In this document: piece by piece, positions 53,239 to 61,886 of the stretch | Layout of the letters: each line of letters starts with the position of its first letter | How positions within the stretch are numbered: position 1 is the stretch's first letter | Source: Chitinophagales bacterium | GTDB taxonomy: Bacteria > Bacteroidota > Bacteroidia > Chitinophagales > Chitinophagaceae | Assembly: GCA_015654595.1 (NCBI GenBank) | Contig: JAATGQ010000257.1 | Location: 1-64,000, forward strand | Reading direction: 5' to 3' | DNA: 64,000 bases | Notes under the pieces: model-generated | Told to the model about the DNA's origin: nothing | Seen by the model: only the letters and a program-made list of their open reading frames with translations | The model's database searches: none | Made by a program: the position numbers and the translations under genes

Positions 53239-53769
53239 ATGAACACAAACATCGTCTTTTTACATAGCAATGCGAAGCCCTATAAACAGCTGCAATTGCA
53301 TTCCTCTTTCTCGTTTTACGTCAATGAAATAAAGAATCCGTTATGTAACATTTATTTGGCGTGTGATATACTCAGCCAGACCGATCTTAATGAAGAGCAA
53401 AAGATATGTCTGGGGATTATTATGCGTGGATCCGCCCGGATTAATAACCTGGTAAGTACTACGCTGAGTTTTCCCCCAACCGGCGAGGCTGTAAACCGGC
53501 CTTACACATTCAGGCAATTGCTGGAAGAAGTGTTGATAAGAGTAAAAGATCAGATCCAGATCAAGCAGATCAAAATTACGGAGGATTATACCGCCATGGA
53601 TAATGTGATCTGGCTTGACACCCATGAAATGTCGACCTCATTGACCACTATCATCGGCAATGTCATCGATGCCATTCCCTCCGGCGCTGAATTAAAGTTC
53701 TTTTTGAGATCGGCCGATAAAACCAGCACGATCGAAATTCAGTACCGGGAAAAAGATATTGTTACATAA
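53239..53769 (+). CDS. Histidine-kinase-like protein lacking phospho-acceptor His and most ATP-binding motifs
   Basis: A 176-residue protein built like the dimerisation part of a kinase: FSFYVNEIKNPLCNIYL is an H-box in which the phospho-acceptor is Asn (N29) instead of His. A helical pair (ARINNLVSTTLSF) and an N-box-like IIGNVIDAIPSG follow. The frame then ends at TAA without the G1/G2 boxes. In-frame reading past the stop shows no missing kinase half, so this appears natural rather than a broken end. It lies ~100 bases before the AraC-type gene on the same strand. It could titrate or hold a partner kinase or receiver. Confidence 0.7.
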   Translation: MNTNIVFLHSNAKPYKQLQLHSSFSFYVNEIKNPLCNIYLACDILSQTDLNEEQKICLGIIMRGSARINNLVSTTLSFPPTGEAVNRPYTFRQLLEEVLIRVKDQIQIKQIKITEDYTAMDNVIWLDTHEMSTSLTTIIGNVIDAIPSGAELKFFLRSADKTSTIEIQYREKDIVT

Positions 53770-53870
53770 TTTTCCGTTTGGTTATTTCTATCGCTCTGCT
53801 GGTATTACCTAAAGGTTCGGTTATTGCAATAATGTTTATGCCGTCTGAAAAAAACGGCGCGAGTTACTGA

Positions 53871-54428
53871 GTGAAACTCTTTATTAAAAACATGGTTAAT
53901 CTGCAAAGCCTGCTGCTCGTGGAATCTGAACTGACCAGGATCGGATTGCAGCCTGTAAATATTTCGATCGGAGAAGCGGATGTAAAGGAAGATCTTACGC
54001 TTGCGCAGCATCTACGGCTTCGTATCGCGCTGCGACAATCAGGGCTCGAACTCCTGGAAAACAATGCAGACATCCTGGTGCACCGGGTGAAGTATATAAT
54101 CATGAATATTGTCTATGACGATAATAGCCCGAGACAAAATCTTTCCGATTTTCTAAGCGTCACACTGGGATACGATTATACCTATATATCCAACCTCTTC
54201 TCGGCTGTAATGAATATTACGATCGAGAAGTATTATATCCGTCACAGGATCGAACGGGTGAAACAACTGCTGCTCTATGAAGACCTGACATTGAAAGAAA
54301 TAGCAGGGAAGCTGCGTTATTCCAGTCCATCTCATCTTTCCTCCCAGTTCAAAAAGATTACCGGCACCACTCCGTCCCATTTTAGAAATATCAATCTTGA
54401 TAGACGCCCTTCACCGATACGGATGTAG
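53871..54428 (+). CDS. AraC-type helix-turn-helix regulator (paralogue of 45693-46253)
   Basis: A 185-residue regulator starting at GTG 53871 (MKLFIKNMVNLQSL). The C-terminus carries two AraC HTH motifs (DLTLKEIAGKLRYSSPSHLSSQFKKI region and TPSHFRNI). It is clearly a paralogue of the regulator at 45693 across its whole length, including the N-terminal ~90 residues of unknown function. It follows the histidine-less kinase homologue, so the two could work together. Confidence 0.85.
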   Translation: MKLFIKNMVNLQSLLLVESELTRIGLQPVNISIGEADVKEDLTLAQHLRLRIALRQSGLELLENNADILVHRVKYIIMNIVYDDNSPRQNLSDFLSVTLGYDYTYISNLFSAVMNITIEKYYIRHRIERVKQLLLYEDLTLKEIAGKLRYSSPSHLSSQFKKITGTTPSHFRNINLDRRPSPIRM

Positions 54429-54544
54429 CTGATCTTTCCCAATGAGGGGAATTGGCTGTAAATTTTGTAAGGATCGGCATTTTTTTTCACGCGTTGGTCT
54501 TGCTCATTTCATCTTACTTCCACTATAGCGATAAAATAATTCAT

Positions 54545-54766
54545 ATGGCTACAAAAATGAAGCTTTTCTATAAAGGCGAGATGATAAAAGCATCCGAAAA
54601 AGCGGGTTACTGGAAGCTGGAATTTGCAAATGGGTCCACCGAAAAACTGTATCATCATATCGATAAGGAACAAAATGCAATCTGGATGTGGGAATCGGGA
54701 AAGATCGACGAGCTATCGCAAGCAATAGGTAAGCTGATCGATGAACCGAGGCGAGAGGACGACTAG
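54545..54766 (+). CDS. Small hypothetical protein (73 residues)
   Basis: An unrecognised 73-residue protein. ATG 54545 is chosen because the upstream part of the open frame (from 54452) is hydrophobic and unlike the rest. The sequence (KLFYKGEMIKASEKAGYWKL, GSTEKLYHHIDKE, KIDELSQAIGKLIDE) is balanced and protein-like, with a predicted beta-beta-beta-helix pattern. Followed by a strong terminator at 54821. Confidence 0.6.
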   Translation: MATKMKLFYKGEMIKASEKAGYWKLEFANGSTEKLYHHIDKEQNAIWMWESGKIDELSQAIGKLIDEPRREDD

Positions 54767-54820
54767 TTGTTGTAAGAACCCTTTGCTGAAGAAGAGCTTT
54801 GACTGGCATAAAGGAAAAGA

Positions 54821-54852
54821 GGCGGTCTCATCGATGAGACCGCCCCTTTTTT
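54821..54852 (+). terminator. Rho-independent terminator
   Basis: A perfect 10-bp stem (ggcggtctca / tgagaccgcc) with a TCGA loop, then CC and six T residues. It ends the plus-strand unit and can also serve the convergent membrane protein gene. Confidence 0.88.
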
Positions 54853-54870
54853 AAAGAAGAAAAGCCACGG

Positions 54871-55557
54871 TTATCCAATAGCGGGTGATATGGGCCGGGG
54901 GGTAATATAATCGTTTCTATATCTGTTGATATCGACGTCGTCGTAGTCCTCATATTTCGTTCCTCTTCCCATAGTCGAGCCGATAGCGGCAATGATCGCA
55001 CCCAATAAAAGGCCTATAAAAGAATAAATACCTGCTTTGGACAGATCGGATGCTACATCGTTTTCTGTTTGACGGGTCCTGGTGTCAGGGGGGATCGTAT
55101 TCGTATTCAGGTTGCTGCCCTGAGTTTGGGTCGTAGCCAGGTTTGTTCTGCCCGCTGCGTTGCTTGCGGTATTTATCGCGCTTCCGGCGACGCTGGTCAG
55201 CATGTATACATTAAACAATACAAAGGTAACCCATGTCAGAATGCCGTGTATGGCGGTTTCGAACCGGTTTGCTGTCCTCGATAGCCTTCCGGCTACCCAA
55301 CCACCGACGAATAGTGCGATGAGAAAGGTGATGACCCACCATAAAAGTACGCCTATTCCCAGATTCGCCATATGGTCATGTCCGCTCAGCGGATTGACGG
55401 CGCCCATCCCAATCCCCATACCTAATAAAGACAATAATAATTGTATACCCAGCGCGACTAAAAGGCCTGCGAATATGGCGGCCCATGCTATTCTTTTATG
55501 ATGAAAGCTCGACGTTCGATTGATAGAACCGGTGGAAACAGCACTTGTTGTTGACAT
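54871..55557 (-). CDS. Four-helix integral membrane protein of unknown function
   Basis: A 228-residue inner membrane protein. Hydrophobic segments lie at about residues 27-53, 70-90, 103-125 and 175-192. GxxxG-type repeats (LLGMGIGMGAV, FVGGWVAGRL) suggest close helix packing. The loop between helices 3 and 4 is rich in N, T and Q. It resembles the YrzE/TIGR04086-like group of small membrane proteins in general layout, but I do not recognise the family with certainty. Stand-alone. Confidence 0.7.
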   Translation of the reverse strand: MSTTSAVSTGSINRTSSFHHKRIAWAAIFAGLLVALGIQLLLSLLGMGIGMGAVNPLSGHDHMANLGIGVLLWWVITFLIALFVGGWVAGRLSRTANRFETAIHGILTWVTFVLFNVYMLTSVAGSAINTASNAAGRTNLATTQTQGSNLNTNTIPPDTRTRQTENDVASDLSKAGIYSFIGLLLGAIIAAIGSTMGRGTKYEDYDDVDINRYRNDYITPRPISPAIG

Positions 55558-55766
55558 AATAAAGTTTAAGATATCGCTGAAATTATCATGCCTTGGCGAT
55601 TGGCTGTTCTCCGTGTTCCATCCTTGATAAAGGTTACATAATATTTGGATCGAGGGATATCGGTTGCGAAATTTCAGCCTTTAGTTTTAACTTACGGTCT
55701 GAACCGGTTGCAGGATCGATGATCCGAAACCGCGTCTATACATAGCGATAAGACAAAATTAATGGT

Positions 55767-56150
55767 ATGACTATATTGTTGGTGGATGACGATGAGGACG
55801 ACCGTATGCTTTTTATAGAAGCCGCGAGGGAGTTCGATAGCACGATCACCTGTCAGGCCGCGTTCGATGGAATGCAAGCCCTGAACTGGCTTCGGGATGA
55901 TGCCCGGGATGTGCCAGACTATATATTTCTCGACCTTCGTATGTCGGGGCTTTCCGGTGAAGAATGCCTGATAGAGATAAAGAAAGCGCCAAGAATGGCC
56001 AGGGTTCCGGTTATCGTATACACTACTTCCCGCGACGTGCAGGAGTCGATGAGGCTAAAGGAACTCGGTGCGGCCCACTTTATGACCAAACCTGTTGTAC
56101 CAGAAGACGTTTTCTATATGGTGGCTTTTGTGCTTGGCGAACGTTGGTAA
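55767..56150 (+). CDS. Single-domain response regulator (CheY/Rcp1-like, paralogue)
   Basis: A 127-residue receiver with the start MTILLVDDDED at ATG 55767. It has D7-D9, phospho-acceptor D56 (IFLDLRMSG), VYTTSRD and the conserved FMTKP lysine. It shares most residues with the receiver at 46355, including the identical stretch LSGEECL. No output domain. No kinase gene is adjacent. The downstream DUF892 gene is convergent. Confidence 0.9.
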   Translation: MTILLVDDDEDDRMLFIEAAREFDSTITCQAAFDGMQALNWLRDDARDVPDYIFLDLRMSGLSGEECLIEIKKAPRMARVPVIVYTTSRDVQESMRLKELGAAHFMTKPVVPEDVFYMVAFVLGERW

Positions 56151-56253
56151 TTGTGCTGCCGAAACCAGTTGGACACGGCGTTCTAAACTTATACCTACTC
56201 TTTTTGGTTTTAATATTTCCGAATCAATAGCGCCGGGAATAGCTGTTAATAAA

Positions 56254-56281
56254 ATAGCTGGCGCGATCCTGCGCCAGCTAT
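56254..56281 (-). terminator. Terminator of the first DUF892 gene
   Basis: An 11-bp perfect stem (atagctggcgc / gcgccagctat) with a 6-base loop. The minus-strand tail is TTTTATTAAC. It lies 20 bases beyond the stop codon. Confidence 0.82.
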
Positions 56282-56301
56282 TGCTATTTCCTTTACTTGC
56301 T

Positions 56302-56931
56302 TTATTCCCCGCTGGCTTCTTCATTGACTGTGCTTTCGGCAAGCTGCGTGAGCGTTTCGTCGGTGACGATCTCCTCCTGAAGAGTAGTTTCGAGGATTTT
56401 GGCAATGTCCTGATGACCAAGGGTGTGAGCTATCTGTGCAAGCCCGCCATAGGTGGCGATCTCGTAGTGTTCTGCTTTGTGACCGGCAAGGATCAGGGCT
56501 GCATCTCTCGTATGGGTGCCTTGTTCAGTTTCTTCAATAATGCTGGCGCCTTCTTCGGTAATACCTTCCATGGCATCGCATTTCTTCGCCTGTGGTTTAT
56601 GGCCGAGCAGTTCAAAGACCTGCTCGAGACGGGTTACGTGTTCTTTTGTCTGATTGAGATGTTCGTTAAACGCGGTTCTTAGTTCTTCGCTGGTAGCGGC
56701 TTTGGCCATCTTCGGAAGAGTCTGAATGAGCTTCTTTTCAGCCCAATAAATATCTTTAATTTCATCATGAAAGAATTCCTGGAGCCGCGAGTCGCCGGCC
56801 TTGCTGCCAGCAGCAGCCTTACTGATTGCAGTTTTTTTGCTCCGCCCGGTGGCAGTATTTGATTTCGACGAAGCGGCGTTGTTATTTTTGACGGCGCCGT
56901 TACTTTTACTTTTATGATCTGTTTTAGACAT
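56302..56931 (-). CDS. DUF892 (YciE/YciF) ferritin-like stress protein, copy 1
   Basis: A 209-residue cytoplasmic protein. The first ~48 residues are K/S/N/A-rich and disordered. The rest is the DUF892 four-helix bundle: LQEFFHDEIKDIYWAEKKL, ATSEELRTAF, HVTRLEQVF and KAEHYEIATYGGL. The Glu/His positions (HDE, EKK, HVxRLE, EHYE) fit a diiron ferritin-like site. Members are commonly induced by osmotic or oxidative stress; the exact reaction is unknown. A second copy lies at 58574-59167. Confidence 0.9.
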   Translation of the reverse strand: MSKTDHKSKSNGAVKNNNAASSKSNTATGRSKKTAISKAAAGSKAGDSRLQEFFHDEIKDIYWAEKKLIQTLPKMAKAATSEELRTAFNEHLNQTKEHVTRLEQVFELLGHKPQAKKCDAMEGITEEGASIIEETEQGTHTRDAALILAGHKAEHYEIATYGGLAQIAHTLGHQDIAKILETTLQEEIVTDETLTQLAESTVNEEASGE

Positions 56932-57138
56932 GGTAATGTTTTGTTTTCATTATATGAATAAGCATGCCATGTTTAATCCACTGAGATACATGATTATAGC
57001 GGCTGATTTATTGGGATATTATCCCATATGTGTAGAAAATTAGCGGCATTTAGCTGATGGTACGGCAGTAAAAGGGCCAAACCTGGTGATCGACGTGAAT
57101 CTGTGACCTGGCCGGAAGAGGCATGATTTTTTACCAAC

Positions 57139-58392
57139 ATGGGTATGAATAATGTTACTCGAAGGATTATTGCGTTCAATAAGGAGAGATTACCGAAGAT
57201 GCAGCCATTGAAATACCGGTTAATGATGGAGAATGCTTTCCGGTTCTTCCGGGGAACCTGTCATTTGTTTTACGAAGACCTGGCAGCAGCTGTCGATTTC
57301 CCGGCTGGACCCTATGGGTGGATCTGCGGCGATCTCCACCTGGAAAACTTTGGCAGCTATCGGAGCGACAACGACCAGGTTTACTTTGATCTGAACGATT
57401 TTGATGAGGCGATCCTGGCGCCGGTGACCTGGGAAGCGGTTCGCCTGGTAACAAGCATTTTTGTGGGATTCGAGTCGCTTGGCATTGAACAACGCAGGGC
57501 GGAGAAGATGGCGAAACTGTATCTGAAATCTTATGCGGCGACACTGGCGGCGGGGAAGGCAGACTATATAGAGGCGGCTATGGCCAAAGGGATCATTTCC
57601 GATTTTCTTACAGGAGTGGCCAAAAGGAAGCAGCGGATCATACTTGCAAAGAAAGCAAATCTGAGGAAGAGGCGGGTGCAGATCATCACGGATAACCCCA
57701 AGCATTTTAAATTAAAGCGGGCGACAAAAGAGGCCCTGGCGGAGCATGTGACTGCCTGGTTAAAAGTGGATGAACACAGCCCATATAATTATAAGGTCGT
57801 TGATGGCGTTTTCCGACTGGCCGGTACTGGCAGCGTGGGTTTAGAACGTTATGCGTTTCTGCTCAAAAGCCTGAATAAGACTGGCTATAAATATATTTTG
57901 CTGGATATGAAGGAGGCGGTACCATCGTCCTTGTCGCGTTTTGTTTCTATAGCGCAACCAGAATGGCAGTCGGAAGCGGATAGGGTGATCAGCGCGCAAC
58001 GTAGGATGCAAAACAGATGTCCGGCGCTGCTAAGCACGAGTGTATTCCGTGGAAAGTCGTTTGTTATGCAGGAGATGCAGCCTTCCAAGGATAGCATTAA
58101 ATTCCCGCTGCTCCGCGACAGGTACCGGGATATGTATGCGGTGATCGATAGTATGGCGATGCTGACGGCTTCGGCACAGCTGCGCAGTTCGGGACAGGAT
58201 GGCTCCGCGACGACGGATGAATTGAAGGCATTTGGGCTGGCGGAAGGCTGGCAGGAGGTGGTGCTGGATTATGCCGCGCGGTATGCGCAGGTAGTGAAGG
58301 AGAATTATGAGTTGTTCATGGAGGACGCTCAGCGGGATGGGATGGCCGATGAGGCAGAAGAGATCGAGAAAGAAGGAAAGGCGGCGGTGTGA
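57139..58392 (+). CDS. DUF2252 protein
   Basis: A 417-residue protein of the DUF2252 family, which has a kinase-like (aminoglycoside phosphotransferase-like) fold of unknown activity. Hallmarks are RFFRGTCHLFYEDL, the WICGDLHLENFG loop (catalytic-loop-like Asp/His/Asn), FDLNDFDEAILAPVTWEAVRL, and GTGSVGLERY. ATG 57139 or the ATG two codons later both fit. It stands between the two DUF892 genes, pointing to a shared stress role. Confidence 0.88.
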   Translation: MGMNNVTRRIIAFNKERLPKMQPLKYRLMMENAFRFFRGTCHLFYEDLAAAVDFPAGPYGWICGDLHLENFGSYRSDNDQVYFDLNDFDEAILAPVTWEAVRLVTSIFVGFESLGIEQRRAEKMAKLYLKSYAATLAAGKADYIEAAMAKGIISDFLTGVAKRKQRIILAKKANLRKRRVQIITDNPKHFKLKRATKEALAEHVTAWLKVDEHSPYNYKVVDGVFRLAGTGSVGLERYAFLLKSLNKTGYKYILLDMKEAVPSSLSRFVSIAQPEWQSEADRVISAQRRMQNRCPALLSTSVFRGKSFVMQEMQPSKDSIKFPLLRDRYRDMYAVIDSMAMLTASAQLRSSGQDGSATTDELKAFGLAEGWQEVVLDYAARYAQVVKENYELFMEDAQRDGMADEAEEIEKEGKAAV

Positions 58393-58401
58393 ATTTAACG
58401 A

Positions 58402-58427
58402 GCGCTCCTTATGGGCGCCTTTTTTTT
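58402..58427 (+). terminator. Terminator of the DUF2252 gene
   Basis: A short stem (gcgctc / gggcgc with one G-T pair) followed by CC and eight T residues, 10 bases after the stop codon. Confidence 0.7.
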
Positions 58428-58512
58428 ACTATTTTTGTGACAGCGACAGTTTCATGTTTTACCTTCCCTGGATTGCTTGCTTAGCAAAAGGTGCGAATGC
58501 ATTGTTACAAAA

Positions 58513-58554
58513 AATAAAGGCAAGGCGATTGTTATCAATCACTTTGCCTTTATT
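58513..58554 (-). terminator. Terminator of the second DUF892 gene
   Basis: A long stem (aataaaggcaa with tttgcctttatt, plus an inner gcgattg/caatcac pairing), 20 bases beyond the stop. The minus-strand tail continues TTTTTTG. Confidence 0.8.
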
Positions 58555-58573
58555 GGATGAGCTATGGTATTTT

Positions 58574-59167
58574 TTATTCTTCGGTAGCGTCATCGTTAAT
58601 AGAGCCTTCTGCCAATGAAGTCAAGGTAGCGTCGGCATTCTTTTCTTCTTGCAGGGTGGTTTCCAGCAGTGAGGCGATTTCGTCAAGCCCCAATGTTTTA
58701 GCGATCTGTGCCAGACCGCCATAGGTGGCGATCTCATAATGTTCAGCCTTTTGACCTGCCAGTACCAGCGCGACGTCGCGCGTGGCTGTTCCATCTTCGG
58801 TATCCTCGATTACGCTGGCGCCTTCTTCGGTAATGCCTTCCATAGCATCACATTTTTTTGCCTGGGCTTTTTCGCCAAGCAATTCAAATACCTGTTCAAG
58901 CCGGGAGACATGCTCCTTTGTTTCTTCCAGGTGATTGGTAAAAGCGTCGCGAAGCTCTTCGGAGGTTGCAGCTTTCGCCAGTTTGGGCAGCGTTTGGACG
59001 AGTTTCTTTTCTGCCCAATAAATGTCTTTTATTTCGTCATGGAAAAATTCCTTGAGCTTACCTTCTTCTTCCTTGGGATGAGCGGATTTGCTTTTGGAAC
59101 CTTTCGCACTTGTAGTTGCTTTGCTGCGGCTGCTCGTAGCTGCTTTTGCTGTGTGTGTTGCTGCCAT
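58574..59167 (-). CDS. DUF892 (YciE/YciF) ferritin-like stress protein, copy 2
   Basis: A 197-residue paralogue of the protein at 56302. ATG 59167 is preferred (MAATHTAKAATSSR) because it matches the basic, A/S/K-rich tail that precedes the bundle in copy 1. The DUF892 bundle is nearly identical over residues ~50-195 (FFHDEIKDIYWAEKKLVQTL, CDAMEGITEEGAS, AEHYEIATYGGLAQIAKTLG shown in part). The putative diiron residues are all conserved. The long N-terminal tail may bind nucleic acid, but that is an inference from its charge. Confidence 0.9.
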   Translation of the reverse strand: MAATHTAKAATSSRSKATTSAKGSKSKSAHPKEEEGKLKEFFHDEIKDIYWAEKKLVQTLPKLAKAATSEELRDAFTNHLEETKEHVSRLEQVFELLGEKAQAKKCDAMEGITEEGASVIEDTEDGTATRDVALVLAGQKAEHYEIATYGGLAQIAKTLGLDEIASLLETTLQEEKNADATLTSLAEGSINDDATEE

Positions 59168-59393
59168 AATTTTTGGTTTTAGTGTTTTGAAGTATAACAC
59201 GAATAAGCGTGCCAGCCTAAAAGGCCTCCTTTTTTGCAGATCCTATCAGACTGTGTATTTGTATTACTGCCTGAATGTGGAATTTCTTCTACGTATAATT
59301 AATTCAGAGATCGTATTATGCGGACCTGATAGTCTCCTGGAGGAAAATTGACGGGTATTTTATTTGAAATTTCAGGCATGGAAAATAATTTAG

Positions 59394-61187
59394 ATGGCAT
59401 GTTTTTTTGTCCTGACTGGTACTATGATCAGTTATTCCCCGAGGCTTATTGTCACCGTTCTTTTGTTATCCGGTTTTTGTGCCCGTGTTGTCGCACAGGA
59501 TCCGGATAGAATCTTATCGCCCTCATCGGATACGCTGGCAAGGCAGCTACGAGTGACAGGAGCGGAGCGGTGGTACAAGAACTGTTTCATCTACAACCTG
59601 GATGTACATACTTTTCAGGACAGTGACGGAGATGGTGTAGGTGATTTCAGGGGATTGACAGGAAGGCTGGCCTATTTGAAAAAGCTTGGTGTCGATGTTA
59701 TATGGCTGGCGCCTTTCCAGCCTTCGCCGCATAAAGACGATGGATACGACGTCATGGATTATTATGGCGTCGACCCGGGATGTGGTAGTGCCGGAGACTT
59801 CGCCGAATTCATTTTCAAAGCTCATTCTTTAGGCATACGGGTAATGATGGATATGATCCTTAGTCATACTTCGGACCAGCATCCCTGGTTTAAGCTGGCG
59901 GCTGCGGATAGTACGTCACCCTTTCATGATTGGTATTTTTGGTCGGCCAAACGTCCGGTCATGGATAAAACTGGCGTTGCCTTTCCCGGTGTACAAAAAG
60001 AAACATGGACCTGGCAGCCTGTCGCGCATTCGTTTTATTTTCATCGATTTTATGATTTTCAACCGCATCTGAATTTTACCAATCCGAAGGTGATGGAAGA
60101 GGCGGAGAAGGTTTTGGGCTATTGGCTGGATCAGGGAGTGGATGGATTCCGGATTGATGCGGCTCCGTTTATGGTGGAAGTTCCCAAAGTTAATGGCACC
60201 GACGCCGACCATACGCTAACAGCGATAACGGCGCTTCGGCAGTTTGTTCAGTGGCGCAGGGGCGATGCGTTATTGTTGGGAGAGGCCAATGTCGCGCCGG
60301 CTGAATTTGGAAATTACTTTGGAGAAACGGGCGATCGTCTTCATATGCTGTTCAATTTTTACGGCAACCAGTTTCTTTTTTATTCGCTGGCGACGCACGA
60401 TGCATCAACGTTGCGATCCGCTATGGAAAAATCGAGAATTATTTTGCCCGTGTCTCAATGGTGCTGGTTTTTGCGCAATCATGACGAGATCGACCTTGGA
60501 CGACTTACGGATGCGCAGCGAAAGGAAGTTTATAATGCTTTTGGGCCGTCCAGGGACATGCAGCTCTACGATCGAGGTATCCGCCGTCGATTGGCGCCGA
60601 TGCTTCACAATCAAAAGCAGTTGGAAATGGCCTATAGCCTGCTCTTCGCGCTTCCGGGGTCTGAAGAGATCCATTATGGGGAAGAATTGGGAATGGGAGA
60701 TGACCTCTCACTAAAAGAGCGGCTGGCAGTTCGTACGCCGATGCAATGGTCGGAAGAAAGGAACGCTGGGTTCTCATCGGCTCAAAACATTATAAGGCCG
60801 GTAATAAAAGGGGAATATGGTTATGATCGGGTGAACGTAGAAGAGGAAGAAGGGGATTCGAATTCGTTGCTTGAAAAGATTACCTGGTTGGCCCGTATCA
60901 GAAAAGATTGTCCGGAAATAGGGTTAGGCCAATGGACGATACCGGATTCGACGGAAAAAAGTTTATTGATCTTACGATATGATTATGAAGGTAATGCGGT
61001 GCTTACGGTGCATAATTTCGATGCAAAGCCACGCAGATTTAATTTTGTTGACGCCATCCGGCCGGATGAAGAAGCAAAGGATCTTCTTACGGGGCGGCGG
61101 ATAGCAGCCGGGCAGAAAAAAGAAATGGTGAATATTCCCGGGTTTGGATATAAATGGTACCGGTTGAAAAGAGTGGCAGATCGGTAG
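59394..61187 (+). CDS. GH13 trehalose-synthase-like alpha-glucan enzyme with signal peptide
   Basis: A 597-residue GH13 enzyme. The catalytic set is D255 (GFRIDAAPF), E297 (LLGEAN) and D364 (FLRNHDEIDL). The sequence FQDSDGDGVGDFRGL and HTSDQHPWF, and the TWTWQPVAHSFYFHRF segment, are typical of trehalose synthase (GH13_16) rather than amylase, and suggest maltose-trehalose interconversion or hydrolysis. A hydrophobic signal peptide is present in the first 35 residues (second start ATG at 59424 also possible), unlike the cytoplasmic TreS proteins. No fused maltokinase domain. It converges on the DUF421 gene with 9 bases between. Confidence 0.88.
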   Translation: MACFFVLTGTMISYSPRLIVTVLLLSGFCARVVAQDPDRILSPSSDTLARQLRVTGAERWYKNCFIYNLDVHTFQDSDGDGVGDFRGLTGRLAYLKKLGVDVIWLAPFQPSPHKDDGYDVMDYYGVDPGCGSAGDFAEFIFKAHSLGIRVMMDMILSHTSDQHPWFKLAAADSTSPFHDWYFWSAKRPVMDKTGVAFPGVQKETWTWQPVAHSFYFHRFYDFQPHLNFTNPKVMEEAEKVLGYWLDQGVDGFRIDAAPFMVEVPKVNGTDADHTLTAITALRQFVQWRRGDALLLGEANVAPAEFGNYFGETGDRLHMLFNFYGNQFLFYSLATHDASTLRSAMEKSRIILPVSQWCWFLRNHDEIDLGRLTDAQRKEVYNAFGPSRDMQLYDRGIRRRLAPMLHNQKQLEMAYSLLFALPGSEEIHYGEELGMGDDLSLKERLAVRTPMQWSEERNAGFSSAQNIIRPVIKGEYGYDRVNVEEEEGDSNSLLEKITWLARIRKDCPEIGLGQWTIPDSTEKSLLILRYDYEGNAVLTVHNFDAKPRRFNFVDAIRPDEEAKDLLTGRRIAAGQKKEMVNIPGFGYKWYRLKRVADR

Positions 61188-61196
61188 CGTTCCTGC

Positions 61197-61877
61197 CTAT
61201 ATCATTGGATTTTCGAATGTCGTATTTCCGCAAATGCCACAAGGGGCGTTGTCTTGCTGCGTTTTATTGCCGCATTTCTGGCAGACATGGATCTCTTTAT
61301 TGTACAGCTGCACGGCTCTATAGGCGGTATCCTCACTGGGTAGGACGCAAAGACCGGGTTGTGTTTCTTTATTGATGATCAGGGTAAAGTTACCCTGAGC
61401 TTCAAAGTAAAGGCGCTTGACCTGGCCCAAATGTTTGATACCCTGAAAACGCAGCTCTGCAAAAACTTCTTCCCTGGCGATCCGCACACTTTTCAGTTGC
61501 TTTAAGTTTAAACAGCAATCGTCGACCAGTATGCTGATATTTCCCTGGCTTTGCGCCTCGAAACCTTGATTTTTGAAGAGAACCAAAGCCAATATCCGTT
61601 GCGCCGCGACTACGAAAATAGCTACCAGCAGCGCAGGGAGAAGGCCCCGATCGGGTGTTTTAATGGGAATACCTATGGAGGCGGCAAGGGAGGAGATCGC
61701 CACGAGTTCGTTCCGGCTCAGTTGAGCGGCCATCCGCTTGCCCATCAGGCGGATACAAAACATGATAAGCAAGTAGATGAATAACACTCTTATAATGACT
61801 TCGACCAGGAATTCCGGCGGCATATTGCCCAAAAGTATCCTTACCCAATCATTCCAATGTATTTCCCAACTTTGCAT
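61197..61877 (-). CDS. DUF421 (YetF/YcaP-like) membrane protein with C-terminal zinc ribbon, copy 2
   Basis: A 226-residue membrane protein: three hydrophobic helices (about residues 22-42, 53-70 and 80-100), then the DUF421 cytoplasmic beta domain (LVDDCCLNLKQLKSVRIAREEVFAELR) and FTLIINKETQPG. The last 30 residues carry two C-x2-C pairs (CQKCGNK and CGICGNT), an added zinc ribbon. The role of DUF421 proteins is poorly known. The gene follows the other DUF421 gene by 9 bases and is its tandem duplicate. Confidence 0.9.
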   Translation of the reverse strand: MQSWEIHWNDWVRILLGNMPPEFLVEVIIRVLFIYLLIMFCIRLMGKRMAAQLSRNELVAISSLAASIGIPIKTPDRGLLPALLVAIFVVAAQRILALVLFKNQGFEAQSQGNISILVDDCCLNLKQLKSVRIAREEVFAELRFQGIKHLGQVKRLYFEAQGNFTLIINKETQPGLCVLPSEDTAYRAVQLYNKEIHVCQKCGNKTQQDNAPCGICGNTTFENPMI

Positions 61878-61886
61878 ATTCGATTT

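Noticed and set aside
56994-57179. Minus-strand 61-codon frame before DUF2252
   Set aside because: It overlaps the DUF2252 start, with no protein-like pattern.
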